The position numbers were made by a program, and so were the translations under genes. Source: Cynocephalus volans (lineage: Eukaryota; Chordata; Mammalia; Dermoptera; Cynocephalidae). From it: a stretch of 64,000 nt of DNA. Positions 1-12,099 of the stretch are shown here, in pieces. Position 1 is the stretch's first letter; each line of letters begins with the position of its first letter. A model generated the notes under the pieces. The model worked only from the letters and a program-made list of their open reading frames with translations, was not told the origin of the DNA and made no database searches. The stretch spans positions 41,364,679 to 41,428,678 of the forward strand of contig NC_084462.1 of the NCBI RefSeq assembly GCF_027409185.1, given 5' to 3'.

Positions 1-259
1 ATTAAGTAAATCTGGCGATTAATAGTTCTATGTTTCTTTCCAAGAAAGCAGATCAAAATGACCGTGTGAGTTCTATGAAGAGACAGAGTGAATGACAGCC
101 CAGCAGGCTTTGGTGGAGGCAGGGCTGGGCCCGGGCGCTCCTGCAGCTGGCACGTACACGGGGCACCTTGCCTGTGCGGTGGGAGACCTCGGCACTCAAC
201 GCTCCTGTCGGTGTCACAAGAGTCAGAACACAAGGCCAGTTCACACAGAGCTCTGTTCA

Positions 260-735
260 GTGTGGGAAGGTTCCTTTTATTTTCTCTTCCATAACTTCCT
301 TCTCTCTCTTTTGTCTTTTCTCTTTCTGGAATTTCCATTTATCTGATGTTGGACCTCTTGATTTACTCTTTGAAGTCTCTCTTTTCTTTTCTTTCAAATT
401 TTCTCAACTCCTTTTCTTTTTGTTCTGCTTTCTAGGATATTTCAATGACCTTATCGTTAAATTCCTACACTGAAAAATTTTTACTTTCTTTTACTTTTAC
501 TTTCCAAGAGCTCTTTCTATTCTTTCATAATTTCTGTTTTTGCTACACCCTGTTTTTATGTTTCGGAAGCAATAGCTTCTTATATTTGCTTGAAGGTATT
601 AACTACTATTTTGTTTCTTTCTGGCAATTGCTTCCGCTTCCTGCATTGTCTTTGTTTTCTTTGGTTTCCTTGCTGTGCTTACCTGGGCGTTCCTCTTCCT
701 CTGTGAGGCTTTCCTCCCGGGTCTGTGAGTCTTGG
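260..735. repeat. Pyrimidine-rich stretch, probably an old interspersed repeat
   Basis: The + strand is strongly T/C-rich for almost 500 bases with short runs of TTTC and CTTT. The composition suggests the reverse strand of an A/G-rich ancient retroelement, but I cannot assign a class. Open frames here have no family resemblance. Confidence 0.3.
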
Positions 736-780
736 TAGCTCACAAATGCGTGGGAGTGAAGCTCTAAAAGGTGATTGCAA

Positions 781-1010
781 TCTCTGTTTGCAACCTTGGC
801 TGCACATTAATATCACCTAAGGAGCATTAAAAAAGGCCAGTCCTGGGGGTCTGTCCCAGGCCATTTGGATTAAGATCTCTTGGAGTGGGGTCTGGGTATT
901 GAGAGATTGATGTATAGAGATATCGATGGAGATGTATAGTTAGAGATATAGGTTTTTAACTTCCCAATCATTCTGGTGTGCAACGAGGACCGAGAGCTGG
1001 ATAGCATCTG
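781..1010. mobile_element. MER5A-type hAT-Charlie DNA transposon remnant
   Basis: The segment starts with AACCTTGGCTGCACATTA and ends near TTCTGGTGTGCAACGAGGAC. This reproduces the inverted-repeat architecture of MER5A (CTTGGCTGCACATTAGAATCA arms). The middle has gained about 40 bases of short GATA/TATAGA-like repeats, which explains its excess over the usual length of about 190 bp. Confidence 0.75.
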
Positions 1011-1462
1011 GGGTGACAGTGCTGGTCCTCTTGAGAGTTGGCATAATTACTGCACATTGGAACCACTACAGTGCTTTTTACTGCCCTGGCTGCTGGGAGA
1101 CTCTGATTGCATCTGTATGCCTTTCTTTCTACGCCTTTGGCAAATTGCAGAGTGGGAAGAATTGTATTTTCCTACAGAGACTGTTTAGTGAATTGAGTTC
1201 CAAGAATCTATGGGCAAGAAGGATGAGCTGATATCACAGTGGGGCTGGGTGGTCCGTCTGCCAGAGGAGTCTTCACAGCTTGGTCAGGAAGTGTGGAGAG
1301 TGTGGCTGTGGATAGAGGGATCCAGGAGGGGCCACCTGGAGGCAGATGTGGCCGGAGCAGCACCTGGCTGGGTGATAGGGCCGGAACTGCCAGGGAATGT
1401 AGGAAGAACCCACATCTGGAGAGGGAAGAGACTCTGTGGGAGACACCAGGATGCTCCCTGCC

Positions 1463-1570
1463 TGTGACCTCGCGTCAGCCACGCCTCCTCTTGGAGTCTT
1501 GGCTTCTTCACCTGAGAAATGAGGATCAGGATGTCCCTGCCTAGCAGAAGAGTAAACAGGCTGATATGTG
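1463..1570 (-). mobile_element. MIR SINE fragment
   Basis: The run 'TTCACCTGAGAAATGAGGAT' and the preceding pyrimidine-rich bases match the reverse complement of the MIR core (TTTCCTCATCTGTAAAATGGGGAT). Old and diverged. Confidence 0.6.
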
Positions 1571-2559
1571 TTGAGACTGGGACACAGGAGGCAAACTTGT
1601 GTTTCTTATGACTTGCCCATGCAGTAGAGATCAGGTTTGCCCTGGAGCCTCCAGACTGGCTAAGGCAGGAAGAAGGAAGGATGAAGGAAGCAAAAGCCAG
1701 GCCCTTTCCAGCCTGACCCCTCGCTCATGTGAGTGGCCTGGGAGGGCTTCACCTGCTTTGTGCTCAGCCCCCTGCCGCTCCTGTGCGCTGGTGTGGTGTA
1801 ATCCTGCCGACGATGCTCGGGTCTGGAGCTCACAGACCCCTCGAGCCTGTTCACAAACCCTTCACATGCAGGTCTATGAGCTGGGTAACCAACAAAAAGA
1901 TCCTTGGAGCCTTGGCTGAAGTAGGAATAGTCTTTGTTCAGCACACACACATCTAGGAGCTAGGCAGTGCAAAGGAGAAACTCAGAAACTCAACTGCTAC
2001 AGGTAAGGTCCAAAGAAAAACTGAAACTGAGCAGCTGCCAGCAGAGTAAACATGCTCTATTTTTAGACACAGATGCCAGCTCTGCCGGTCAGCTCTGCTT
2101 CACAAATTCAAGAACACACAATAGCTTCAAAACTAAAAAGATACATTGGCACACATGCACACTAATTCCACCGACACACAACTTGTTTACAAGAAATGTG
2201 CTGCTCGACCCCCAACCAGACCTGAGCTGAGAGAGCCTGACTAAATTATTCTATTTTCCCCAGAGCCGGGCTGGGTCTAACCCTGTAGTTCTCGGAGGAG
2301 GAAGGTGACTTTTTGCATTCTCTTTTGGCTCAGTACTTATTGCCATTTGTTTTTGATTAAGGATATTATAGGCAGGCAGAAATTATTAGTATTTTCTTTG
2401 TAAAACATCCAAAGGATTGTGCAACACAGGAGTCCATTCTGGAACAAAACTCAGATATCAGAGATAAGGCTGAGCTCTCCCTGGGCCCCCGTCTGCGATC
2501 TGCTTCCTCTCTACAGAGGGAAGCACACCGAGGGGTTTGGTACGGCACCGCTGTACAAA

Positions 2560-3760
2560 CAGGTCCATCCTACGGAGCCACCTCATTTATTTTAACTGCT
2601 GCCAGGTGTCCAGGGGCTGTGCACAGTAATGGATACTGTTTAATGAACACTTTCCGGCTGATGAACGTTTAGGTTGTTTCCTAATGTTTGCTCTCACAAA
2701 CAGCGATGCCTGTGGGTTAATGTTTCTCTAGAGGGGACGGCAAGGAGTGGGATTGCTGGGTATCATCTGCATTTTGCTGTTTAATAGATACTATCAGGTT
2801 CCCTTCCAGAGTGGCTGCAGACTGGTTTTGTCCCTACAGTGTAATCAGTTCCTGATATTGTAACTTTACGGATGTGATGAAAGGAAGATCTCAGTCTTAT
2901 TTTGTCATTTCCCTGATTATTCTTGAGGTCAAGAATATTTGCCTATGTTTACTGGCATTTGCATTTTCTCTGCGGTCGATGACCCTTCTGTATTTTTTGC
3001 TCATTCTTCCCCGTTGGGTTATCTGCCTCTTTCTCATCACTGTTCATGTGAGTGTTTGCGTGTGCAGGTGTGTAAGCAAAACAGTTTTAATGCATCCTGG
3101 ACCCTAGTCCTCTGTTAACCGTCTTTCAACATTTTGCATTCAGTCTCATCTTTTTTCCTTTTTTTTTTTAGGGTTTTTTTTTTTTCCCCTTCATGCAGGT
3201 TTAAAATGTTGATATATGAGATATATATTGGTCTTTTCTGTGATGATTTTTTATTATGTTTTAGGTCTCTCCTACACTGAGTATCTAATATTTTAGAGTC
3301 ATCTATTTCACACTAAGATCTTTAGTTCTTCTGGAATTTACTTTTATGAATGGCGTGTGGCAGGGGGAGGACTTTTTCCTAAATGGGTTGCAATTATTAT
3401 AGCTCATTTCCTTCCACCGATTTGAAATGTTATCTTTGTTGTATGTGTTAGTTCTAGCTGGGATCACCAGGTAAGACTGTGGCAGTGATAGTAGGCATCC
3501 TGATATGGTTCCTGAATTTACAGGGAATTCTTTCTTTGCTTCACCGTAAAATGTGATGCTTGCTGCATTTTGCTGACAGATATACGTTATCAAGTTAAGG
3601 AAGTCTGCATATTGATCTACTTTTTAAGGTTTATTTTTAATCTGGAATGGGTTGTTGTATTTCATCAAACTCTTTTTGGGTGTGATCTTATGGAATTTCT
3701 CTTTATCTTTGGTGTGTGACATTAATAGATTTGGAGAGGAGGGGATCGTAGTGGTGATGA
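2560..3760 (-). mobile_element. LINE-1 fragment, 3' part of ORF2
   Basis: Read on the minus strand this is the 3' half of an old L1M-type ORF2. On the + strand the recognisable landmarks are GTGGGATTGCTGGGTATCAT, the 'TTTACTGGCATTTGCATTTTC' type segment near 2,950, and 'GTTGGGTTATCTGCCTCTTT' near 3,015. No intact frame remains. It is part of a broken minus-strand L1 running to about 8,730. Confidence 0.7.
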
Positions 3761-3829
3761 GTCTTAGCTGGTTGTCATTATACCTTTTTCACTGAACTAC
3801 AAATTTTCTAATGCTCCAGGGAATAGGAA

Positions 3830-4100
3830 AAAAGTATAACGAACACAGATTTATTGCCGTTATTTGCTCAGTCTTTGTGGTTAACATTTTGTCCTATTTG
3901 CTACCTCTTCCTTTTTTGCTTAAGTTTTTAAAGTAAATTATAGCCATTTATCATTATTTGCCCTTAAACATTTAGTATTCACTTTAAAAATAAGCACATC
4001 TTAACTACGTTTTTACAATACCATTATGATGTTAACAAAATTTACAGTAATGCCTTAATTTCATCTAATACCCAGTCTATATTAAACATTCTTCAGTTGA
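3830..4100 (-). mobile_element. LINE-1 3'UTR-like fragment
   Basis: The stretch resembles the A/T-rich L1M/HAL1 3'UTR read in reverse, including 'TTCATCTAATACCCAGTC' and short poly-T/poly-A runs. A related segment of the same 3'UTR recurs at 4,985-5,240 and, much longer, at 57,470-58,440. Confidence 0.5.
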
Positions 4101-4365
4101 CCCCGAAGTGTCTTTAGCAGGAACATTCATGACCCAGACAGCACTGTGGGCTGCAGTGTCTCTTACGTCTTCTCTTCTAACTGGAAAGCTCCCCTCCCAC
4201 TTCTGCTTCCTTCCACTTCTGCGTTGCAGAGGCTGCACTGGACCAGTGGTCCGGCATCAGGTCCCATCTCCAGCTTTTGTCTTATTGCTTTCTTGTGGTA
4301 TCATTCAACTTTTCCCTCTATCTCTTGTGGTTCTTGGAAACTGGAATTTCAGTCCAAAGGCCTGT

Positions 4366-4755
4366 GTATTAGTCATTTGCTGCATAACAACAACAGCAAC
4401 AGAATCTCACCAACATATAACGATGAGCATTTTTCTTCATATTCGTAGGCAGGATCAACAAAAGGGCAGCCTTTTCAGGTTCCTGGGGTGGCTCTGCCCA
4501 ACACGTGTTTATTCTAAGACCCAGGCTGGAGGGTGGGGGCTGCCTGGAGCAGACACTGCTTATGTGAATTGCAGGGACACAAGAGGCATGAGTGGAAATA
4601 TGAGGTGGCCCCTAAGGCGATCTTGGAATTTGCACATTGTCACTGTGTTCATATTCCACTGGCAAGCCTGTATCATTGGAATGGGGATTATGCCTCTCTT
4701 ATGGAGGAAGGGATATTTGTTGAATGATAAATCTAATCTCCCAAAGCATGTCTGG
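4366..4755 (-). mobile_element. MLT1-class MaLR LTR, diverged
   Basis: The left end, GTGTATTAGTCATTTGCTGC, and the following ATAACAAC...CAACAG resemble the reversed end of MLT1-type LTRs. It breaks up the minus-strand L1. A 217-codon open frame spans it but has no protein resemblance. The subfamily is not assignable by eye. Confidence 0.45.
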
Positions 4756-4843
4756 ATCTAGACTATAAAATTTCTTGGCAAGAATAGTTCACAAGTGGCG
4801 CTGTGTGTTACATATTGTAACATGTCACAATTCACACATAATA

Positions 4844-4921
4844 CGAAGGTACATCAAAAACTTCATGGAAAAATGGACTTACAAGATAATATGAATCCAT
4901 GAATGTTTTGACGACCCCTTG
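4844..4921. mobile_element. Near-palindromic ~80-bp mariner-like MITE
   Basis: A 78-base segment lies between two TA dinucleotides (4,842-4,843 and 4,922-4,923). Including the TAs, its two arms are inverted repeats. The left arm TACGAAGGTACATCAAAAAC and the reverse complement of the right arm TACAAGGGGTCGTCAAAACA agree at about 21 of the first 28 positions. TA target sites and a near-complete palindrome are typical of mariner/Tc1 MITEs. It is not MADE1, whose ends differ. Confidence 0.6.
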
Positions 4922-4984
4922 TATATGGTTGTCTCACCATTAATAATTGATCTGATTAGTTATTATTAATTATAGGGTTAAGAT

Positions 4985-6200
4985 GGTAACAGCTTGAGCC
5001 TTCTGTTATAAAGTTGTTTATTCTGGAAACTTACAAGTAATCTACGAATAGTTCTTTGGTGCCATGTGTATACCAGGTGCCCAGTTAACCTTGCATTATC
5101 CATTAATGATCCTGGCCTGAATCAGTTAATTCATTAGTTGTTGCAAATTGGTGGTTTCATTATTCTCCTACTGTTTACATTTATTAGTTGGCATTCTTCT
5201 GTTTAGAACAGCTCACCAAATGGAGCTATTCAACCACCCTGAAACACAGTGTCTCTTGTTTTAAATGGTTTAAATGCTTATTTCTCTACAGTTATTAATT
5301 TTCAGAATAAGAAGCTCATAAAAGCCAATTTTAATGGTATGATAAATTCTCTGAGGTTGAGCTATCTTCCCCTTCATGAAACCATCTTTGGTCAAGATGT
5401 ATTTGTTTTTAACACTCAGACTGAATCTATTTGTTAAGGTTTTATTTGGGATTTTTATGCCTCTCTTCATGTTGAGGCCTGACTGTGCTTACACTTTTAC
5501 AAAGTGAGTTGCTAAAGCTTTTCATCTTTTTCTGGAATCTGACATGACAATGCTCTGTTCCTTGAAAATTTAATAAAACTTGCTTATAAATTCAGCTGGG
5601 TCTGGTGCTTTTATTACATTATATACCTGTTATTTACTTTAAAATATTTTCTTTGGCTATTCAATTTTCTACTTATTGAGTCAATTATGGTAATTTATAT
5701 TTTCTGAAAAAGTCTTTCATTTCATTCAGTTAAATTTTGCAAATTTCTTGGCGTAAAATTCTGAAAAGTATTCCCTTATAATCTTGAAACTTCTTTACGT
5801 CTATAATTATGGTCTGCCTTGCAGTTCAAATGTTTTTTTTTGCCTTTTTTTCTTGATCATATTTGCCTTAGCATATATCTTTTTATACCAAGCCAACTTT
5901 TGATTAATTCTGTCACTTAAAAATTTTTTAATCTCATGTTTTAAAAATTTCTGCTTTTTATCTTAATTTTTTATCTTTCCTTCCATAGACTTATCTTATA
6001 CTTTAACCTTCTCTTTTACTTAAAAAATTCTTTAGTAAAGGTGTATGCTATTTAATGAGTATTAATTTGACTATAATATTGTGATATGCAATTTTTTGTT
6101 CATTTACAAAAAATTATAATTTGCACTTTGAATGCTTTTTAAACCTAAATTATTTAAAATAATGTTTAAAAATTCCCCAGGCAAATAATTTTTTGTTTTA
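4985..6200 (-). mobile_element. LINE-1 fragments (3'UTR-like, then ORF2 reverse transcriptase part)
   Basis: 4,985-5,240 matches an L1M 3'UTR in reverse (TTCATTAGTTGTTGCAAATT). From about 5,490 the + strand shows reversed ORF2 landmarks such as AACTTGCTTATAAATTCAGC and GGTCTGGTGCTTTTATTAC. These correspond to the reverse-transcriptase section of old L1 elements. Many stops and deletions are present, and it was inactivated long ago. Confidence 0.65.
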
Positions 6201-6960
6201 TTTTGTTTTTATTTTTTAACTATCCTTGGAGCAGTCCGTATGTAATCAGGAGATAGAAAACACAGTAGGAGCTTAATAGAAAGAATTACTAAGTAGTGAC
6301 TATAAGATATTGGAAACTCCATATGGTATTTTGGTGCTGAGGGACAGTACCCAAGTGAGGACAAACATGGAAGAGATCCAGAGAAGGACAAAGTTGTTGG
6401 ACAAGGTGTGGTTTAGCCACAGGAGAGCAGGGAAGATTGCAGTTGAGGCAGGCCACAGTGCCTGAGGAGGTGCAGCTGTGACAGGAGGCCACCTCTGGAG
6501 TGCAGGCTGGGGATTGGCAGCCGGCAGTATGGCCCATGGGGCAGAGGCCGGCAGAGGGTGCAGGGCATGTGGAAGGGACTGTCACTTAGTATGTGCCCCT
6601 CCAGACGATGCGGGCTACATGGGGTTCACTGAGGGAATCGAGCACGTGGCTGGACGTGTGGGGCTCCTGTTTCCATATTAAAAGGGTGGCCACACGAAGG
6701 CTGCTAGGTCAGAGAAGGGCTGGGTTCTGGGCCCTGGCCTAAGCCAGAAGTTGCAGAAGGCCTCTTCCTCCTGCAGTGTCCCTTCATCATCCTCTCCCGA
6801 GAAAGTACGCAACTGTGTCCACCACAAAGGAGAAGCGGGGCAGGGGTCCTGCTGCTCATCACAGAGCAGGTAGCGAAGGGCACGTTCAGAATTTGCCGGC
6901 AATGAATTGATCACTGACACAATCTTTTTGTCATTCATTTTTAATTTTGTCACATTGTAT
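6201..6960. other. Unassigned segment inside the minus-strand L1
   Basis: This stretch has mixed base composition unlike the flanking A/T-rich L1 and may be another LTR insertion. I cannot match it to a family. Two short overlapping frames (91 aa on the minus strand, 67 aa on the plus strand) have no recognisable motif. Confidence 0.3.
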
Positions 6961-7070
6961 TCAGTAAGGGCAGCCAGAAAGAATTCCCCTTTGCAGAATG
7001 TAAGATTTTTTTTGTGGTCTAATACTACATAGTCAGTTTTGATTAAAGCTCAGTATATCTTTTTTTTAAA

Positions 7071-7108
7071 CACACACACACACACACACATACACACACA
7101 CACACACA
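7071..7108. repeat. (CA)n microsatellite
   Basis: Nineteen CA units with a single TA interruption near 7,091, followed by a short A run. Confidence 0.97.
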
Positions 7109-7129
7109 AAAAAAATCCAAAAAACTCTT

Positions 7130-7623
7130 CATCCTCTATTTGCTGGGTGGGTACAAAGTTCTAAATACATCTTGTTAAGTGTTATTTAAGTCTCTATATT
7201 CCATCTTATTTTTGTCTAGTTAATTGGGTTTCTGTTAAAGTCTGCCAATATGAGTATAGCTATTAATTGCACCTTTATTATCATTATTTGCTTTGTTTAT
7301 ATTTTGAAGGGATGCTGTTAAATTGATAAAGATACATGATGCTCTTTGTGGATTATTCCTCTTATTAACAGGAATTTTTCCTTTTGCTCCCTCACAAACT
7401 TTGCTGTTTACATTTATTTTGTCTGATTAATACCACCACACCTGCTTTCTTCTTGTTAGTATTTGTCTGGTATATCTTTTTCTATACTTGTATCTTTTGC
7501 AGTCTTCATGTCATGTCATTTTAGGTATAGTGATGCAAGAAACTAAGCAACTCATGGTTTGAATTTTCTAAAATAATCTGAAAATCTATTTCAACAAATG
7601 GACTGAAAGAGTATAAAAAGCAC
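7130..7623 (-). mobile_element. LINE-1 fragment, ORF2 endonuclease end
   Basis: On the minus strand this corresponds to the 5' (endonuclease) end of L1 ORF2. Reversed landmarks on the + strand include TTGTCTGATTAATACCACCA and 'GGTATATCTTTTTCTATACTT'. It continues on the other side of the MLT1 insertion at 7,624-8,022. Confidence 0.65.
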
Positions 7624-8022
7624 TGTATTAGTTGTCTAGGGCTGCTATAACTAAATACCACAGACTTGGTGGTTTAAACAACAGAAATATATTGTCCCAC
7701 AGCTCTGGAGGCTGGAAGTCCGAGGTCTAGTAACTGCAGGGTCGCTTCCCACTGAGGCCTCTCTCCTTGGCTCGCAGGTGGCCGCCTTCTTGCTGCTTCT
7801 TCACGTGGTTCTCTCTCTGTGTGTGTGTGCCCCTGGTTTCCCTCTGTATGTCCAAATTTATCTTTTATGAGGACACCAGTCAGATTGGATTAGGGCCCAC
7901 CTAACAGCTTCATGGAACTTAATCTTTAAAGGCCCTATCTCCAAATACAGTCACATTCTGAGATTCTAGGGTTAGGACTTCCACACACGAATTTGGGGGG
8001 AGACACAATTCAGCCCATAACA
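7624..8022 (-). mobile_element. MLT1-type MaLR LTR with 5-bp target duplication
   Basis: A 399-bp LTR runs from TGTATTAGTTGTCTAGGGCT to GACACAATTCAGCCCATAACA. It begins with TG, ends with CA, and is flanked by perfect AGCAC duplications (7,619-7,623 and 8,023-8,027). This is the reverse of the MLT1A/B-like consensus and retains its 'CAAATACAGTCACATTCTGAG' segment. It is a solitary LTR with no internal sequence. Confidence 0.88.
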
Positions 8023-8027
8023 AGCAC

Positions 8028-8730
8028 ATAACTGAATTTTGTTTTGTTTTTGTAGTCTAATCTGAAAATCTCTTTTATTAGGTGAATTTAGCCCAGTGAT
8101 ACTGATATGTTCAGACCATTTTTGACATTTCGGGTTGTTATGATTTTTTTTTTATTGCTTCTGTTTTGCCCCTTTTCTATCTTTTGTTGGGCGGATTGAG
8201 TTTTCTGTGTTTTGTTTGTTTCCCTCCTATGGTTTAGAAATTATACGTCCTATTCCTTTTGTAGAAAATATGTCAAAGATAAACCTGTATTTCTCTATTG
8301 ACATCTAGAGTTAATGAATATATGCTCCTCCCTTACAAAACCAAATATTAACATGCTTTTTGTTTGCTTTCTCTCCCACCCTCTTCTTCTGTGTTGATAC
8401 AATTTCTGATTTTAGTTCTAGAATGCTAGATTATTGAAATATTTTACAATCATCAGGTAAGATTAGAAATGTTCCACTCCCCCCCCCCATCATTTCTGTT
8501 CCTCTTGTATTTATGTTTCCTTTTTGTAATGGTACGTCTTTCATGAATTCTTCTCCTATTTGCATGGCTGAAATTGTTGACCTCTCATGTGAATGACAGT
8601 TTGGCTGGATACAAATTCTGGCCAAGTTTGTTTACCTCAGAACTTTGGAGACATTCTTCCATTGTCTTCCTGCATTCAGTGTTGCTGATGAAAAGTGTGA
8701 TATCAACCTAATAATCTAATTCTTGCTTCT
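8028..8730 (-). mobile_element. LINE-1/HAL1-like fragment
   Basis: The A/T-rich continuation of the minus-strand L1 beyond the MLT1 insertion. 'GAATGACAGTTTGGCTGGAT' and 'CATTGTCTTCCTGCATTCAGT' read as old L1/HAL1 sequence in reverse. Boundary with the unique DNA after 8,730 is approximate. Confidence 0.55.
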
Positions 8731-9226
8731 TCATATGTAATCTCCACCCCACCTTTTAAAGCTCTTAGGATTTTCTCTTATCCTTGCTGTTCTGAGGTTC
8801 ACTGTGATGTGTGCAGCAGAACTGTTGGCTGGCCTCTTAATGTGCATCCTCCTCACTCTTTCTTCTTTACTGACACACCCCAATACCAGGTGGCTGCCTG
8901 GCCCTGGAGGTGAAGGCATGGGTAGGGCTGACTGTCCCAGCTGATCTTGCTCTAGTTCTCTGCCTAATCAGCCCCAGTTGCTGAAGGCCCCTTCTGCCCT
9001 GGAATCTGCCACCTGAAGGCCGTCTTGGAGTCTCTGACACTTTTCCCAGCAGTCGTCTTCCACTTCCTACTTCGGAAAGTGGTTTCATTCATTAGTATGA
9101 TTCCATCTGCCTTTCCACTCAGCAATTCATAAAGATTCTGGTCCACCAAAGTCTCTCTTCTTCCTTCTTCCACAGTTTTATGATTACTTTAAGGTAGGAT
9201 TACCATTCATAGACAGGGTCCCTTAG

Positions 9227-9375
9227 GCCACTAAGTTTTGAACTCTAAGATGTGTAAGAATTATCTGAGGTGATGCATACAAAAATAGATTCCCAGGCCA
9301 CCTCCCCACGTGTTCTGAAATAGTGGTTTTGTCACGATCTTGGGTTTCTGTCTACTTCTGAGTCATTTTAAGAAA
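9227..9375. mobile_element. hAT-Charlie (MER5-like) remnant
   Basis: The order 'TAAGAATTATCTGAGGTGAT ... AGATTCCCAGGCCACCTCCC ... TTCTGAAATAGTGGTTTTG' follows the MER5-type pattern of an inverted-repeat hAT MITE. It is strongly diverged and the ends are not clear. Confidence 0.45.
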
Positions 9376-10113
9376 AAGTGGCTCTAGTTTCTCTGGGAAG
9401 GTGAGGAGCTCCAGAGGGGTCGGGATAGATGGAAAAGACCTCTAAACTTATTCCAGGTCAATGAATGATACCTACTTCAATTTTATTTTTACAAATTACA
9501 GACCCAACCCCTAAATTATACAGAAGGTGGTCCTTTAGAAGCTCTAGTAAACTAGTGTTTGTGTGTGGATGGCATGAACTTCTATGTATTCATGAATATA
9601 GGATGAATAAGTTGGTCTCTGATAAAAACGCCAAGTATGGTGTAGGGACAGTCTGACACTTGCAAAAACTATCTGAAGGAGGGACCTTATTGGACCCTAT
9701 TCCTTAGTTAGCAGGTATTAATGGCAACAGAGCTTGGGATAGCATAGCACCCATTTCCACAGCACAGCTGCCTAGGACCTGCCAGCTGGCCTACATTAGA
9801 CCTAAGTTCTGATGCCAGGACGGCCACAACTACCCCAGGGGAGGTGGAGAGTAGAGGGCAGACCATGGGAGGGTGCGGTCTTGACACTGAGAAAAGGAAG
9901 GCAGTGTTAGCAGCAGGACACCACGGCCAGTGGCCACAGGTGTGTAGCAAAGGGGACTTTCCTTGGAAGGATTATCTAGAGGAAGAATCTCCAGCTCTTG
10001 GCAGGATAGGAAGAAGTGACACCTCCACGAGAAAAACAAACTTTGACCCGTTTTCCCATTTCCATAGTACTTGTGGCTGGTGTGTTAAAGGAACAGTAGC
10101 ATCTGTGCAGACG

Positions 10114-10511
10114 TGATGATTGATTTTATGTGTCAGCTTGGCTTGGGTATGGTGCCCAGTTGCTTGGTCAAATGCCAGTCTAGATGTTGCTGGGAAGGTA
10201 TTTTTTGGATGAGATTAACATTTAAATCAATAGACTTTGAGAAAACCAGACTCTCCTTCCTGATGTGGGTGGGCCTCGTTCAATCAGTTGAAGGCCTTAA
10301 GAGAAAAGACTGAAGTCCCCAAAGAGGAAGGAATTCTGCCCCCAGGTTGCCTTCAGGCTCAAGACTGCAACATCAACTCCTGCTGGAATTTCCATCCTGC
10401 CCTACAGATTTCAGACTTGCCAGCCTCCACAATCATGTGAGCCAATTCCTTGAAATACATCTGTCTCTATGTAGATCCTGTCCGTTCTCTTTGCAGAATC
10501 CTGATTAATAC
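10114..10511 (+). mobile_element. ERVL/MaLR-class LTR
   Basis: The element starts TGATGATTGATTTTATGTGTC and ends GAATCCTGATTAATACC. It carries internal 'ATGTGGGTGGGCCTCGTTCAATC' and, near its end, 'CATGTGAGCCAATTCCTTG'. These are landmarks of a widespread eutherian LTR family; I do not name the subfamily. No internal retroviral sequence adjoins it. Confidence 0.7.
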
Positions 10512-10857
10512 CGCAGTTTTTTCTTCTGGTGATCCATCTGGCTATCTCAGTAACTTCTGACTTGGGACAACCTCAAATTCAGAAGGAAGCCATCTGTCTC
10601 TTAAGCCTTTCCTCTCTGAAAGCACTGCCGCACTGCCCCATGCCAAAATACGCCTTCTAGTTAGTGCTCGGCATCTTATTATGTATACCAAAGACCTCAG
10701 ATACCTGCGGGGCTGGGTGGTGGGGGAGGGGCTTCGTGGCCAGCCCTTCAGCAACATGAAGCTGCCATTCCTGCTCAGTTTCTCCTGGCCTAGAGCTTCC
10801 CATCTGGGACTGTGAACCTGAGAGATTATAGGGTCTGCATTTTCCTCACATCCCATT

Positions 10858-11026
10858 CAGTAGTTCTTAGCCTTGGCTGTATGTCATTCGCCTGGAGAGC
10901 TCAAAATACTGATGTCAGGGCCCCATCCAGAAATTCTGACCTCACACTCTGGGACGTGATCCAGAACTGATATTTTTAAAAACTCTGCAGGTTGATTCCA
11001 ACATGCAGCCGGGGCTGAGGACCCTG
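10858..11026. mobile_element. MER5A hAT-Charlie MITE
   Basis: It opens with CAGTAGTTCTTAGCCTTGGC and closes with ACATGCAGCCGGGGCTGAGG. The centre reads CAGAACTGATATTTTTAAAAA. This is a diverged but near full-length MER5A copy. Confidence 0.8.
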
Positions 11027-12099
11027 AGAGTAGTAGAAGTTGTCAGTTTTCCTGTGGCACGACCTTTCCTGCTGATGGTGATGCTGATGACATCAGGCTG
11101 AGCCGAACATTGATTGGCAGTGATATGTGTTTAATGAATGGAATGAAATAAAAATAAGTAGGTTTTAACTTAATGGACCTTTCAAAATCTATGGCGCATA
11201 TACAGTGCTGGCCAAGATGGAGTGAGCTTACCATAGCCCTTTTTTGGGATGTTTTTGGTTTTTGGTTTTTTTTACTGGTTAGAACTAAAAACTCTGGACA
11301 GAATAAGAAGCAACCCCACGGGGAGAGAGATCAAAGTTCAAATGCCTGGAATGTTGGCAAAATGCCTGTACGTTGACATCAAGTTTTCTGTTTCTGGTTT
11401 TTTTTTTTTTCCTCCTCTGATCTGAGTGCTCACTTACTTGGGAAACAGTGTAGCATGCAGAGAGAGCAAAAACTGTATGAGAAACCTGTCTTCTGGCCAG
11501 GAGACTGGAAAAAGGGACCCTGCAAATTGAAGAGAAGGAGGAACTGCTGTTTGGTTTCTGTATTTTCTTCTCCCCTAGTCCTGCCCAAAGCCAGACCCAC
11601 AGCAGCAGTATCTGAAATCCTGAGAGAAAGTATGGCTGTCTGGATGGAGGAACTGGTTATTATGTCCAGATTGTGGTTGTCATCCCCATTTCCCCCTCTA
11701 TTTCTCTTGTTGCTTTGCCCCCAGCAGGGGCCCCAGTTGCACAAAACTGTGAAACAGTGTGATAGATTAAGACTCTGAGAGAGCCCAAACTTTATGGCCA
11801 GAGGAACCAGGAAAAGGGGCCTCTGTGGGTAGGAGAACATGGAAGAAATCTTAAAGAGGAGAGATGTGTAAAAGGGGATCCCCTGTTTATGTGTCTGAAC
11901 CAAATATGTGCATGGCACACACCCAGAGAACCACAGTAAAGGCTTTGGGACTAAACTGCAATAGAAGCCATGGGCCAAGTCCCAGACTTTATCTCTGAAT
12001 TATTCCCGCAAGGGGCCTGCCCAAAGAGCACGGCAAAAGCTTTTGAAGTGGAACTGACGTTGGAACCACCTCCTAAAGAAGGTGAGACAGAGCTTGTGG

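Noticed and set aside
4108..4761. 217-codon plus-strand open frame
   Set aside because: It overlies an MLT1-like LTR and L1 fragments; no conserved domain; chance frame.
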